From NCBI GenBank assembly GCA_905198575.1, contig CAJKDC010000051.1:1-20781 (forward strand): a stretch of DNA of 20,781 nt, in the 5' to 3' direction. The notes under the pieces are model-generated. The model did no database searches. It was not told the DNA's origin and saw only the letters and a program-made list of their open reading frames with translations. Positions 6,745-14,471 of this stretch are shown piece after piece. The stretch is from an uncultured Bacteroides sp. Its GTDB lineage: Bacteria > Bacteroidota > Bacteroidia > Bacteroidales > Bacteroidaceae. Each line of letters starts with the position of its first letter. Positions within the stretch are counted from its first letter, which is position 1. A program made the position numbers and the translations under genes.

Positions 6745-8151
6745 ATGAAAAACACAATGAAATGGTGGGCCTTGGGACTGGCCCTGATGTTTGCGTTCCC
6801 GGTTTTCGCACAGTTTGACGGTAATACGATGCGTCACAAACGTTCGGACGGCTATGTGTGGCCGACAGACTCTCTTGTTCTGAAAAAACTGGACCAATGG
6901 AGAGATTTGAAGTATGGCGTTATTTTCCACTGGGGATTGTATACTGTTCCTGGAACCTTGGAGTCGTGGGTACTCTGTGGCGAAGATTTAGACTGGATTG
7001 AAAATTTCCGTCGCAAGGACCTGAACTATGAAGATTACAAGCGCTGGTACTGGAGTCAAAAAGACTCACTGAATCCTACACAGTTTGATCCTGCTAAGTG
7101 GGCCGACCTGATGCAGAAGGGTGGTATGAAGTATATGGTATTTACAACCAAGCATCACGAAGGTTTCTGTATGTTTGATACTAAAGAAACAGATTTCTCT
7201 ATCATGAATGGTCCGTTTGGAAAAGATCCGCGTGCCAATGTTGCTAAGCATGTATTTGATGCTTTCCGCAATAAAGGTTTCATGATTGGCGCTTATTTCT
7301 CTAAACCCGACTGGCACAGCGAGTATTACTGGTGGCCTTTCTGGCCTACACGCGACCGTAATGTGAATTACGATGTAGACCGTCATCCGGAACGTTGGGA
7401 AAAATTCTGTCAGTTTACTTATAACCAGATTGGTGAGTTGACTAACGGCGATTATGGTAATATTGACATTCTTTGGCTGGATGGTGGACAGGTCGCTCCG
7501 AAGTTTAAACAGGACATTCACATGGATAAGATTGCTGCCATGGCCAGAAAGAATCAGCCGGGCCTAATTGTAGTAGACCGTACTGTGAAAGGTGAATTTG
7601 AAAATTATCAGACTCCGGAAGGTGAAGTGCCCGACAAGCAGTTGGATATTCCCTGGGAAACTTGCTATTCAATGAATGGATGGGGATGGCGTAAAGAGGG
7701 TACTTACAAGTCTTCTAAACTGATTCTGGCCACCCTGATTGAAGTGGTAGCGAAAGGCGGTAACTTCCTGTTGGGTGTTGGTCCTACTGCACAGGGTACT
7801 ATTGATGATGAAGCTGCAGACCGTGTGCTGACCATTGGTAAATGGTTGGATAAGAACGGAAAGGCCATTTACAGTACTGTAAATGCCAAGAAGTATAACG
7901 AAGGTAATGTCTGGTTTACACAGGCTAAAGATGGAAAAACAATGTATGCCATGTATGCCTTGAAGGAAACAGACCCTGAAGTTCCTGCTGTAATCGAGTG
8001 GACAGGCAATGTTCCGGCAAAGAAAAAAGTAACATTACTTTCTACCGGTAAACGTGTGAAATGTGAAGTAGACGGTGAGCATGTGAAGGTGTATCTGCCT
8101 CAAGGTGTAAACCGTTCGGAATCTCTGGCATTCTCGTTTACCGTAAAATAA
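6745..8151 (+). CDS. Alpha-L-fucosidase, GH29, secreted
   Basis: The 468-aa protein has a signal peptide of about 22 residues (hydrophobic stretch to FPVFA, cleavage before QFDG), so it is periplasmic or exported. GH29 barrel: KYGVIFHWGLYTVPG with H62, KYMVFTTKHHEGFCMFD with H137-H138, and DILWLDGGQ with nucleophile D246. GGNFLLGVGPTAQG marks the end of the barrel. A C-terminal beta domain of about 80 residues follows. The Trp-rich stretch near residues 190-203 is unlike the shorter GH29 at 2956-4014, so the two probably differ in substrate. No clear promoter of its own is visible in the 33 bp after the preceding terminator; readthrough from the POT gene is possible. It ends at a bidirectional terminator shared with the convergent POT gene. 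Confidence 0.92.
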   Translation: MKNTMKWWALGLALMFAFPVFAQFDGNTMRHKRSDGYVWPTDSLVLKKLDQWRDLKYGVIFHWGLYTVPGTLESWVLCGEDLDWIENFRRKDLNYEDYKRWYWSQKDSLNPTQFDPAKWADLMQKGGMKYMVFTTKHHEGFCMFDTKETDFSIMNGPFGKDPRANVAKHVFDAFRNKGFMIGAYFSKPDWHSEYYWWPFWPTRDRNVNYDVDRHPERWEKFCQFTYNQIGELTNGDYGNIDILWLDGGQVAPKFKQDIHMDKIAAMARKNQPGLIVVDRTVKGEFENYQTPEGEVPDKQLDIPWETCYSMNGWGWRKEGTYKSSKLILATLIEVVAKGGNFLLGVGPTAQGTIDDEAADRVLTIGKWLDKNGKAIYSTVNAKKYNEGNVWFTQAKDGKTMYAMYALKETDPEVPAVIEWTGNVPAKKKVTLLSTGKRVKCEVDGEHVKVYLPQGVNRSESLAFSFTVK

Positions 8152-8196
8152 TGCAGTTATGAGAAACTCGTCTTTCTGACGGTTTCTTCGGATTAT

Positions 8197-8250
8197 AAAA
8201 AATCTCCTCATCTGCGACTCCTTGGAAAGAGCAGATGAGGAGATTTTTTT
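8197..8250. terminator. Strong bidirectional terminator between convergent genes
   Basis: AAATCTCCTCATCTGC (8200-8215) pairs perfectly with 8231-8246, with a 15-nt loop. Seven T follow on the plus strand, and six T follow on the minus strand (8202-8197). It serves the GH29 gene from the left and the second POT gene from the right. A smaller hairpin (GAAAC/GTTTC with CGTC/GACG, 8163-8186) precedes it. Confidence 0.92.
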
Positions 8251-8262
8251 GTATCGTATTAT

Positions 8263-9822
8263 TTATTCGATACCCTTCATCATCTTCTGTAACTTCCCTG
8301 AAAGCAAGAATAGGATGACAGCGGCCGTACCACTCATGAAGACGAACAACATAAAGAAGTTGTACAGATTCTCGATAGGATACCCCATAAAGCTTTTGCT
8401 GATACCCTTTTCAGGATAAAAGCCACTCAGCAGACCGGCAAACTTGTTGGCTGCCGAAGTGCTGAGATACCAGACACCCATCAGCAGAGAAGAGAAGCGG
8501 GCAGGAGAGAGCTTGTACACCAGCGACAGACCGATAGGAGCCAGACAAAGTTCTCCCATAGTATGAATAAGGTATAGTCCTGTCAGCCAGATCATGCTCA
8601 CCTTTACTCCCGGTTCGACATTCTTCACACCAAACGCGATGAACAGATAACCCATAGACAGCAGGAAAAGACCGATGGCCTGTTTGCGTGGTGAACTGGG
8701 TTCGATGCCATGACGGCCCAGAAACGACCAGAAAGCAGCAAACAGAGGAGCCAGTGTCACAATCATAATGGGATTGAACGACTGGAAATAAGCTGCAGGC
8801 ATTTCCCATCCGCTAATGGTGCGGTCGGTCTGTTCGTCGGCAAAGAAAGTAAGCGAAGCTCCGGCCTGCTCGTAGGCAGCCCAAAAGAAGATTACAAAGA
8901 AAGCAATGATATAAATCACACCGATGCGCACCTGCTCTGTGCGGGTAAGCGACTTGTCGGTGATGATGACCAGCGGCATGACAATCACAGTAGCGTAAAT
9001 CAGCGAACCAATCCAGTCGGCATCAGCAAACAGATGAGCAGCATCGCCACTCCAGTTCACCGAGAAAAGCAGCGTGAGCAAAACGATTCCTGCTCCCATA
9101 AGGAAGGTGCGCTTCTGATTCTGCTGTCCGGAACCGGCCGTTGCATGAGCTTTTCCGGTAGCGGCATCCTGTCGGGCAGGCGGCATACCCACCGGATTAC
9201 CTTCCGGGTCACAGATGTATTTGTTCTTGAACACTTGGAAAACCGTGGCAGCCAACAGCATACCGAGGCTGGATGCTAGAAAACCCCACTTGAAGTCCTC
9301 CGGATGTCCGGTATTTCCCACCAAACCACACACCAGCGGAGCCAGCGTAGAGCCGACGTTCACCCCCATATAAAATATGGTAAAGGCAGCATCCTTCCGG
9401 TTGTCATCGGCCGTATAGAGTCGTCCCACCATGGTAGAGATATTCGGCTTAAAGAATCCGTTACCCAGAATCAGCAGACCCAGTCCGCAAAACATCAGGT
9501 ACTTCGCCATTTCAATGTGATGAAAATAGCAGGCACTCAGGAACAGCAGGAACTGTCCTATAGCCATCGTGACGGCACCAATCACAATCGAACGCCGGTT
9601 ACCCCAGTAGCGGTCGGCTATATAGCCGCCAATCAGCGGAGTCAGATAGACCAGTCCGGTATAACTGCCGTACACTTGCGATGCCATCTCCTTGTCGAAC
9701 AGCAATGCCTGCACCATATAAAGCATAAAGAGTGCGCGCATGCCGTAGTAACTGAAACGCTCCCACATTTCTGTTACAAAAAGTAAATAAAGTCCTTTCG
9801 GATGCCCTTTTGATGAATTCAT
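8263..9822 (-). CDS. POT/PTR2-family proton-dependent peptide transporter
   Basis: The 519-aa inner-membrane MFS protein is predicted to take up di- and tripeptides by proton symport. It has the complete TM1 motif E18-x-x-E21-R22-F23-x-Y25-Y26 within TEMWERFSYYGMRALF. The intracellular loop has GNGFFKPNIST, followed by the PTR2 signature region FTIFYMGVNVGSTLAP. A hydrophilic linker (GMPPARQDAATGKAH, about residues 213-227) separates the two six-helix bundles. Length and motifs are typical of DtpA/DtpB-like proteins. It is divergent from the Tat operon and convergent with the GH29 gene. The contrast with the variant POT at 5134-6645 is notable: two family members within 5 kb, one canonical and one not. 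Confidence 0.93.
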   Translation of the reverse strand: MNSSKGHPKGLYLLFVTEMWERFSYYGMRALFMLYMVQALLFDKEMASQVYGSYTGLVYLTPLIGGYIADRYWGNRRSIVIGAVTMAIGQFLLFLSACYFHHIEMAKYLMFCGLGLLILGNGFFKPNISTMVGRLYTADDNRKDAAFTIFYMGVNVGSTLAPLVCGLVGNTGHPEDFKWGFLASSLGMLLAATVFQVFKNKYICDPEGNPVGMPPARQDAATGKAHATAGSGQQNQKRTFLMGAGIVLLTLLFSVNWSGDAAHLFADADWIGSLIYATVIVMPLVIITDKSLTRTEQVRIGVIYIIAFFVIFFWAAYEQAGASLTFFADEQTDRTISGWEMPAAYFQSFNPIMIVTLAPLFAAFWSFLGRHGIEPSSPRKQAIGLFLLSMGYLFIAFGVKNVEPGVKVSMIWLTGLYLIHTMGELCLAPIGLSLVYKLSPARFSSLLMGVWYLSTSAANKFAGLLSGFYPEKGISKSFMGYPIENLYNFFMLFVFMSGTAAVILFLLSGKLQKMMKGIE

Positions 9823-9870
9823 TTTACTGTTTTAGATATGATTATGTTTGAAAAATTCAATGACGGGAGG

Positions 9871-9902
9871 CAAAAGTATAAAAAGCAAGATAATTTTCCA
9901 AT
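9871..9902 (-). promoter_or_regulatory. Probable promoter of the second POT gene
   Basis: On the minus strand ATTG (9902-9899), a 20-nt spacer, then TACTTTTG (9878-9871), about 50 bp before the ATG. The -7 box fits TAnnTTTG; the -33 box is one base off. Confidence 0.55.
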
Positions 9903-9904
9903 TC

Positions 9905-9939
9905 ATTGAGCGCTTTTTCAATAATTCCTGCTATTTTTG
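9905..9939 (+). promoter_or_regulatory. Probable promoter of the Fe-S/Tat operon
   Basis: TATTTTTG (9932-9939) fits the TAnnTTTG -7 box. The nearest -33-like ATTG (9905-9908) has a long 23-nt spacer, so it may be weak or activator-dependent. It lies almost back to back with the divergent POT promoter. The transcript would carry a leader of about 140 nt with two small hairpins: AAAGTC/GACTTT (9967-9972 with 9982-9987) and GCAGAC/GTCTGC (10017-10022 with 10035-10040). Confidence 0.45.
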
Positions 9940-10083
9940 TATCGCAAGTCGGCTGCAGGGCAGAAAAAAGTCTGAATCCGGGACTTTCTAAGGACGTGTG
10001 GTGCGGCAAGCATTTAGCAGACAGGAAGATACCGGTCTGCATGGAAGAATAATAACTAACTAACGAATAATTTTTTTTGCTTT

Positions 10084-11568
10084 ATGTTGAGTAAATGGAG
10101 GCGACTGGCAGCGGCATTGTGCGGACTGCTGGTCACAGGGTTGTTCCTTGATTTTACAGGTACACTGCATTTATGGCTGGGCTGGCTGGCCAAGATACAG
10201 TTCTTGCCGGCTGTACTTGCCCTGAACGTAGGAGTAGTGGTGATACTGATTGCCCTGACACTGCTGCTGGGACGTATCTATTGTTCGGTAATCTGTCCGT
10301 TGGGCGTGTTTCAGGATGTTGTGGCACGGCTGGGACTTCGGCAAAAGAAATACCGTTATGCTTACTCACCTGCCAAATCGTGGTTGCGCTATGCCGTACT
10401 GGCACTCTTTGTAGTGGCACTGGTAGCCGGAGTAAGTTCGGTAGTCGTTTTGCTGGCCCCATACAGTGCGTACGGCAGAATGGTTTCGGCACTGGCAGCC
10501 CCCGTATACGCCTGGGGCAATAACCTGCTGGCTTACTGGGCCGAGCAGGCAGAAAGTTATCAGTTTTACGAAACAGAGGTCTGGCTGAAGAGTCTGCCCG
10601 CCCTGCTGATGTCAGTCGTATTTCTGCTTATTATCGTCGTGCTGGCATGGCGGAACGGACGTACCTACTGCAATACCATCTGTCCCGTGGGTACCGTACT
10701 GAGCTTCTTTGCCCGCTTCTCGTGGTTCCGTCCCGAAATTGATACCACCAAGTGCAACAGTTGCGGACTGTGTGCCCGTCGCTGTAAGGCAGCCTGCATC
10801 GACAGCGTATCGCATCAGATAGACTACAGCCGCTGCGTAGTATGCCTGGACTGTCTGAACACCTGTAAGAAAGGCGCCCTCCACTATGTAAAAAGAGGCA
10901 CTTATACCGCTGCAAAATCCGATAACACCGAAAACGTAGACCGCGGCCGCCGCAGCTTCCTGTCGGCATCGGCACTGGCAGTAGCCAGCAACACGCTGTA
11001 TGCACAGGAAAAGAAAGTAGACGGCGGTCTGGCTGCCATCGCCGACAAGAAAGTGCCTGAAAGACAGACACCCCTTGTTCCGCCGGGAGCACAGGGCATC
11101 CGTCACTTCAGTCAGCACTGTACTGCCTGTCAGCTCTGCGTTTCCGTCTGCCCGAATCAGGTACTCCGTCCATCGTCCGACTTGTCGCGCTGGATGCAGC
11201 CCGAAATGTCGTACGAAAGAGGCTACTGCCGTCCCGAGTGTACCAAATGCTCCGAAGTATGTCCGGCAGGTGCCATCAGACTGATAGACAAGGCCGAAAA
11301 GTCTTCCGTACAAATCGGCCATGCGGTATGGATTAAGAAGAACTGCGTAGTGCTGACCGACAATGTAGACTGCGGAAACTGCGCCCGCCACTGTCCTACG
11401 GGAGCCATCTCGATGGTAGCATCCGACCCGCAGCAGCCGGATTCACGCAAGATTCCGGTCGTAGATACCGAAAAATGCATCGGCTGCGGAGCCTGCGAGA
11501 ACCTGTGTCCGGCCCGGCCGTTCAGCGCCATTTACGTAGAAGGACACGAAAGACATAAAATGATTTGA
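10084..11568 (+). CDS. NapH-like membrane Fe-S module fused to NapG-like polyferredoxin through an internal Tat signal
   Basis: The 494-aa protein has four predicted transmembrane helices (about 8-24, 40-62, 101-124, 170-189). C67-x3-C71-P and C196-x3-C200-P follow helices 2 and 4, as in the quinol-oxidising NapH/CcoG-type proteins. Two cytoplasmic 4Fe-4S motifs follow (C224/227/230/234 and C251/254/257/261). Then comes an internal twin-arginine signal: G288-R289-R290-S-F-L, a short hydrophobic stretch, and a possible signal-peptidase site at LYA307. The remaining chain has four ferredoxin-type clusters: C346-C356, C382-C393, C421/430/433/437 and C465-C475. This is the NapG pattern, and NapG is a Tat-exported partner of NapH. 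Inferred role: passing electrons from menaquinol to a periplasmic acceptor, plausibly the reductase encoded 20 bp downstream. It is the first gene of the tat operon. The fold call is firm; the fusion topology is inferred. Confidence 0.85.
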   Translation: MLSKWRRLAAALCGLLVTGLFLDFTGTLHLWLGWLAKIQFLPAVLALNVGVVVILIALTLLLGRIYCSVICPLGVFQDVVARLGLRQKKYRYAYSPAKSWLRYAVLALFVVALVAGVSSVVVLLAPYSAYGRMVSALAAPVYAWGNNLLAYWAEQAESYQFYETEVWLKSLPALLMSVVFLLIIVVLAWRNGRTYCNTICPVGTVLSFFARFSWFRPEIDTTKCNSCGLCARRCKAACIDSVSHQIDYSRCVVCLDCLNTCKKGALHYVKRGTYTAAKSDNTENVDRGRRSFLSASALAVASNTLYAQEKKVDGGLAAIADKKVPERQTPLVPPGAQGIRHFSQHCTACQLCVSVCPNQVLRPSSDLSRWMQPEMSYERGYCRPECTKCSEVCPAGAIRLIDKAEKSSVQIGHAVWIKKNCVVLTDNVDCGNCARHCPTGAISMVASDPQQPDSRKIPVVDTEKCIGCGACENLCPARPFSAIYVEGHERHKMI

Positions 11569-11588
11569 CAAGAAAGAGGATTTGACTT

Positions 11589-12986
11589 ATGGATGACAAT
11601 AAAACAGATATGCATCCCAAAGGAATGAACCGGAGGGATTTTCTTAAGATTGTGGGAATCACAGCTGCTGCATCGGCCGGTGTACTGACGGGTTGCGGCG
11701 GCAAAAAAGGAGAAATCTCTGTAGAGGGAACAGCTACTTCGCCCGTTCCTACCGATAAAATGACTTACCGGACCTCATCCAAGGGACAGAAAGTCTCACT
11801 GCTGGGATACGGCTGTATGCGCTGGCCTACCGTACCTTCGCCCGACGGCAAGGGAGACCTGATAGACCAGGATGCCGTGAACGAACTGGTGGACTATGCC
11901 ATTGCCCACGGTGTAAACTACTTCGATACGTCGCCTGTATACGTACAGGGATGGTCGGAAAAGGCAACCGGTATCGCCCTGAAACGCCATCCGCGCGAAA
12001 AACTGATTATCGCCACCAAGTTGTCCAACTTCAAGAACTGGACACGCGAGAACTCCATCGCCATGTACAAACGCTCGTTCGAAGACTTGCAGACTGACTA
12101 CATCGACTATTACCTGCTTCACTCAGTAGGCAACGGCGGTATGCAGACCTTCAAGGAACGCTACATCGAAAACGGAATGCTGGACTACCTGATAGAAGAA
12201 CGCAAGGCGGGCCGCATCCGTAACCTGGGTTTCTCTTTCCACGGCACGACCGAGGTTTTTGACTACGTACTGGGACTGCACGACTATGCCCACTGGGACT
12301 TTGTGCAGATACAGCTTAACTACGTAGACTGGCGCCATGCCACCGGCAGCAACGTAAATGCCGAATATCTGTATGGCGAGCTGGCCAAGCGGAACATACA
12401 GGCCATCATCATGGAACCCCTGTTGGGCGGCCGTCTGTCGAAAGTGCCGCAGCACATCGTGGAACGCCTCAAGCAGCAGCGTCCCGAAGAAAGCGTGGCA
12501 TCGTGGGCCTTCCGGTTTGCCGGTTCCCCCGAGCTGGTACTTACCGTGCTGAGCGGTATGACCTACATGGAGCATCTGCAGGACAATATCCGTACCTACT
12601 CACCGCTTGTTCCGCTTACCGAGGCCGACAAAGACTTCCTCGAAGAGACTGCACAGCTCATGATGAAGTATCCCACCATTCCGTGCAACGACTGCAAATA
12701 CTGCATGCCTTGTCCGTATGGTATTGATATTCCGGCCATTCTGGTGCATTACAACAAGTGCGTGAACGAAGGAAACGTCCCCAAAAGCAGTCAGGATGAG
12801 AACTACCGCGAAGCACGCCGTGCCTATCTGGTAGGTTATGACCGCAGCGTACCCAAACTGCGTCAGGCCAGTCACTGCATCGGCTGCAACCAGTGTTCGC
12901 CCCACTGTCCGCAGAGCATTGACATCCCGAAAGAACTGCACCGCATTGATGCATTTGTAGAACAACTCAAGCAGGAGACGCTGTAA
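11589..12986 (+). CDS. Tat-exported Fe-S aldo/keto reductase lipoprotein (COG1453-like)
   Basis: The 465-aa protein has a Tat signal MNRRDFLK (R15-R16) that ends in a lipobox LTGC (C36), so it should be exported folded and lipid-anchored. The aldo/keto reductase barrel spans about 58-350, with the catalytic tetrad visible: D113 (YFDTSP), Y118, K144 (IIATK) and H178 (YYLLH). Two 4Fe-4S motifs are C-terminal: C366/369/372 with C375-P, and C430/433/436 with C440-P. This is the plan of COG1453, predicted oxidoreductases. The ATG at 11589 is chosen because a purine-rich AAGAAAGAGGA lies just upstream and the Tat n-region is complete. Neighbours are the polyferredoxin (20 bp upstream) and tatA (60 bp downstream). 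Substrate unknown. It is odd that an NAD(P)H-type fold is exported; electrons may instead come through the Fe-S clusters. Confidence 0.9.
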   Translation: MDDNKTDMHPKGMNRRDFLKIVGITAAASAGVLTGCGGKKGEISVEGTATSPVPTDKMTYRTSSKGQKVSLLGYGCMRWPTVPSPDGKGDLIDQDAVNELVDYAIAHGVNYFDTSPVYVQGWSEKATGIALKRHPREKLIIATKLSNFKNWTRENSIAMYKRSFEDLQTDYIDYYLLHSVGNGGMQTFKERYIENGMLDYLIEERKAGRIRNLGFSFHGTTEVFDYVLGLHDYAHWDFVQIQLNYVDWRHATGSNVNAEYLYGELAKRNIQAIIMEPLLGGRLSKVPQHIVERLKQQRPEESVASWAFRFAGSPELVLTVLSGMTYMEHLQDNIRTYSPLVPLTEADKDFLEETAQLMMKYPTIPCNDCKYCMPCPYGIDIPAILVHYNKCVNEGNVPKSSQDENYREARRAYLVGYDRSVPKLRQASHCIGCNQCSPHCPQSIDIPKELHRIDAFVEQLKQETL

Positions 12987-13046
12987 GTCTGCCTGCTGCG
13001 ACTGACATGAATACTTAACCAAACAGGAATCATACACATATTATAT

Positions 13047-13271
13047 ATGAATACAATCTTATTTATAGGCGGCCTGGGGCTGCAGGAAATTATTTTTCTG
13101 GTACTCATCGTCCTGCTGTTCTTCGGCGGAAAGAAAATTCCGGAACTGATGAAAGGCATAGGCAAGGGAGTGCGCAGCTTTAAGGAAGGCATGAACGGGA
13201 TAGAAGACCCTGCACCGGCCGACAAACCTGAAAAGACAGAACAGAAAGCAGAAAAGGAAAAGACAGAATAA
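13047..13271 (+). CDS. tatA: Sec-independent protein translocase subunit TatA
   Basis: The 74-aa protein has a short N-terminus, one transmembrane helix (about residues 12-27, with Q13-E14 at its start), the hinge FFGGKKIPEL, an amphipathic helix (KGIGKGVRSFKEGM) and a charged, Lys/Glu-rich tail. This is the TatA/TatB architecture; the FG hinge and short tail favour TatA. It oligomerises with TatC to move folded proteins across the inner membrane. Its stop codon abuts the tatC start with no gap, implying translational coupling. No separate tatB is present here, so this is probably a minimal TatA-TatC system with a bifunctional TatA. Confidence 0.93.
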   Translation: MNTILFIGGLGLQEIIFLVLIVLLFFGGKKIPELMKGIGKGVRSFKEGMNGIEDPAPADKPEKTEQKAEKEKTE

Positions 13272-14063
13272 ATGGAGGAGGAAAACAAGCAGACAATGAG
13301 TTTCTGGGAGCACCTTGACGTGCTGCGTGTTTACCTCATACGAATGGCAGTGGCGCTGGTAGTAGCCAGTGTAGCTGCCTTTTGTATGAAGGAGCCGCTC
13401 TTCGACCTGATTCTGGGTCCCCAGCGCACCGATTTCATTACCTACCGCTGGCTGGAAGCCGTAGGAGGGTGGTTCTCTTCGGGAGCATCCCTCTTTCAGG
13501 TATCCGATATCCAGCTCATCAACACCGGACTGGCTTCACAGTTCCTTATCCACATGCAGGCATCTGTCTACATGGGAATTCTCATCGTATCGCCCTACCT
13601 GCTCTACCAGCTCTTTCACTTCATCGCTCCGGCGCTGTATGCCAATGAGCGGCGCTGCGTGATACGTTCTGTGGTATCCGGCTTCGTGCTGTTTTTCTTG
13701 GGCGTACTCCTGTCGTATTACCTGATATTTCCGCTCACCTTCCGTTTCCTGGGAAGTTATCAGGTCAGTGAGGCAGTAGTGAATATGATTTCGCTGCAAT
13801 CGTACATGGATACCCTGCTGCTGATGAGTCTGTTTATGGGATGCGTGTTCGAGCTGCCGGTGCTGTGCTGGCTGTTGTCGCGCATGGGTATTCTGACGGC
13901 TTCTCAGATGCGGCATTACCGCCGTCATGCCATTGTGGTGCTGCTGGCACTGGCAGCCATCATTACCCCGACATCGGATATCTTCACCCTGCTGCTGGTT
14001 TCACTGCCCATGTGTCTGCTGTACGAGGCTGGTATCTGGGTAGCGGCACGAGCCGGGAAATAA
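13272..14063 (+). CDS. tatC: Sec-independent protein translocase subunit TatC
   Basis: The 263-aa protein has six transmembrane segments and is the Tat receptor for twin-arginine signals. Conserved marks: N-terminal FWEHLDVLR, the loop HFIAPALYANERR (glutamate equivalent to E. coli E103 retained) and the late periplasmic ITPTSD with LLYE. The first periplasmic loop is enlarged (about 47 residues, including GPQRTDF and WFSSGASLF) compared with E. coli. At the position of E. coli E15, part of the twin-arginine binding site, this protein has V17, with D16 next to it. The gene starts immediately after the tatA stop and encodes the machine that would export the two proteins encoded just upstream. 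Confidence 0.95.
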   Translation: MEEENKQTMSFWEHLDVLRVYLIRMAVALVVASVAAFCMKEPLFDLILGPQRTDFITYRWLEAVGGWFSSGASLFQVSDIQLINTGLASQFLIHMQASVYMGILIVSPYLLYQLFHFIAPALYANERRCVIRSVVSGFVLFFLGVLLSYYLIFPLTFRFLGSYQVSEAVVNMISLQSYMDTLLLMSLFMGCVFELPVLCWLLSRMGILTASQMRHYRRHAIVVLLALAAIITPTSDIFTLLLVSLPMCLLYEAGIWVAARAGK

Positions 14064-14096
14064 ATATTATACGTTAAAATACAAAACAACCTGAAT

Positions 14097-14465
14097 ATGA
14101 GAGATAACGATTTGAGCATACTATTATCTGAAACAGATGACCCGTTGAAGCAGTGTATTGATGCCGCTGTTGCAAGTGTAAATTACTTTGTTGCGACCTA
14201 TCGGCTGACTAACGATGTGGGCGAGGCGCTTGCAGATATGTTTCTGAACCGGCTGCTGATGAAACTGGCTTTTCAAGCAATGCGGCTGTATAGATACAAT
14301 GCCGTGCGAAATGCTCACATGGCAATTGACGCACTGTTGCAGGATTTGATAGACCCTGAGGCATACGAAGCAGCCTCAATCGGTTTCCTGGTGAAACTGA
14401 AAAGAATGATGTATCCTTTTTCGCAGGATGACTGTTTTGTAGAGTCGCTGGCGGTAGAAAATTAA
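14097..14465 (+). CDS. Unknown protein, last gene of the Tat operon
   Basis: I do not recognise this 122-aa protein. It has no signal peptide, no transmembrane segment and no cysteine pairs typical of Fe-S binding. The sequence is rich in Leu, Ala and Met and looks all-helical: helix-like stretches around DPLKQCIDAAVASVNYF, GEALADMFLNRLLMKLAF and NAHMAIDALLQDLI. It lies 33 bp after tatC on the same strand, with a hairpin after it, so cotranscription is likely. A small cytoplasmic helical protein in this position could be a maturation chaperone for the redox substrates, analogous in logic to NapD or TorD-type proteins, but no motif supports that. Confidence 0.65.
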   Translation: MRDNDLSILLSETDDPLKQCIDAAVASVNYFVATYRLTNDVGEALADMFLNRLLMKLAFQAMRLYRYNAVRNAHMAIDALLQDLIDPEAYEAASIGFLVKLKRMMYPFSQDDCFVESLAVEN

Positions 14466-14471
14466 TGGTGT

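Noticed and set aside
9940..10083. Known riboswitch in the leader of the Tat operon
   Set aside because: The two small hairpins match no riboswitch core that I can recognise.
10612..11391. 259-codon open frame on the minus strand
   Set aside because: Opposite the Cys-rich polyferredoxin; the translation is low-complexity and lacks any family motif.
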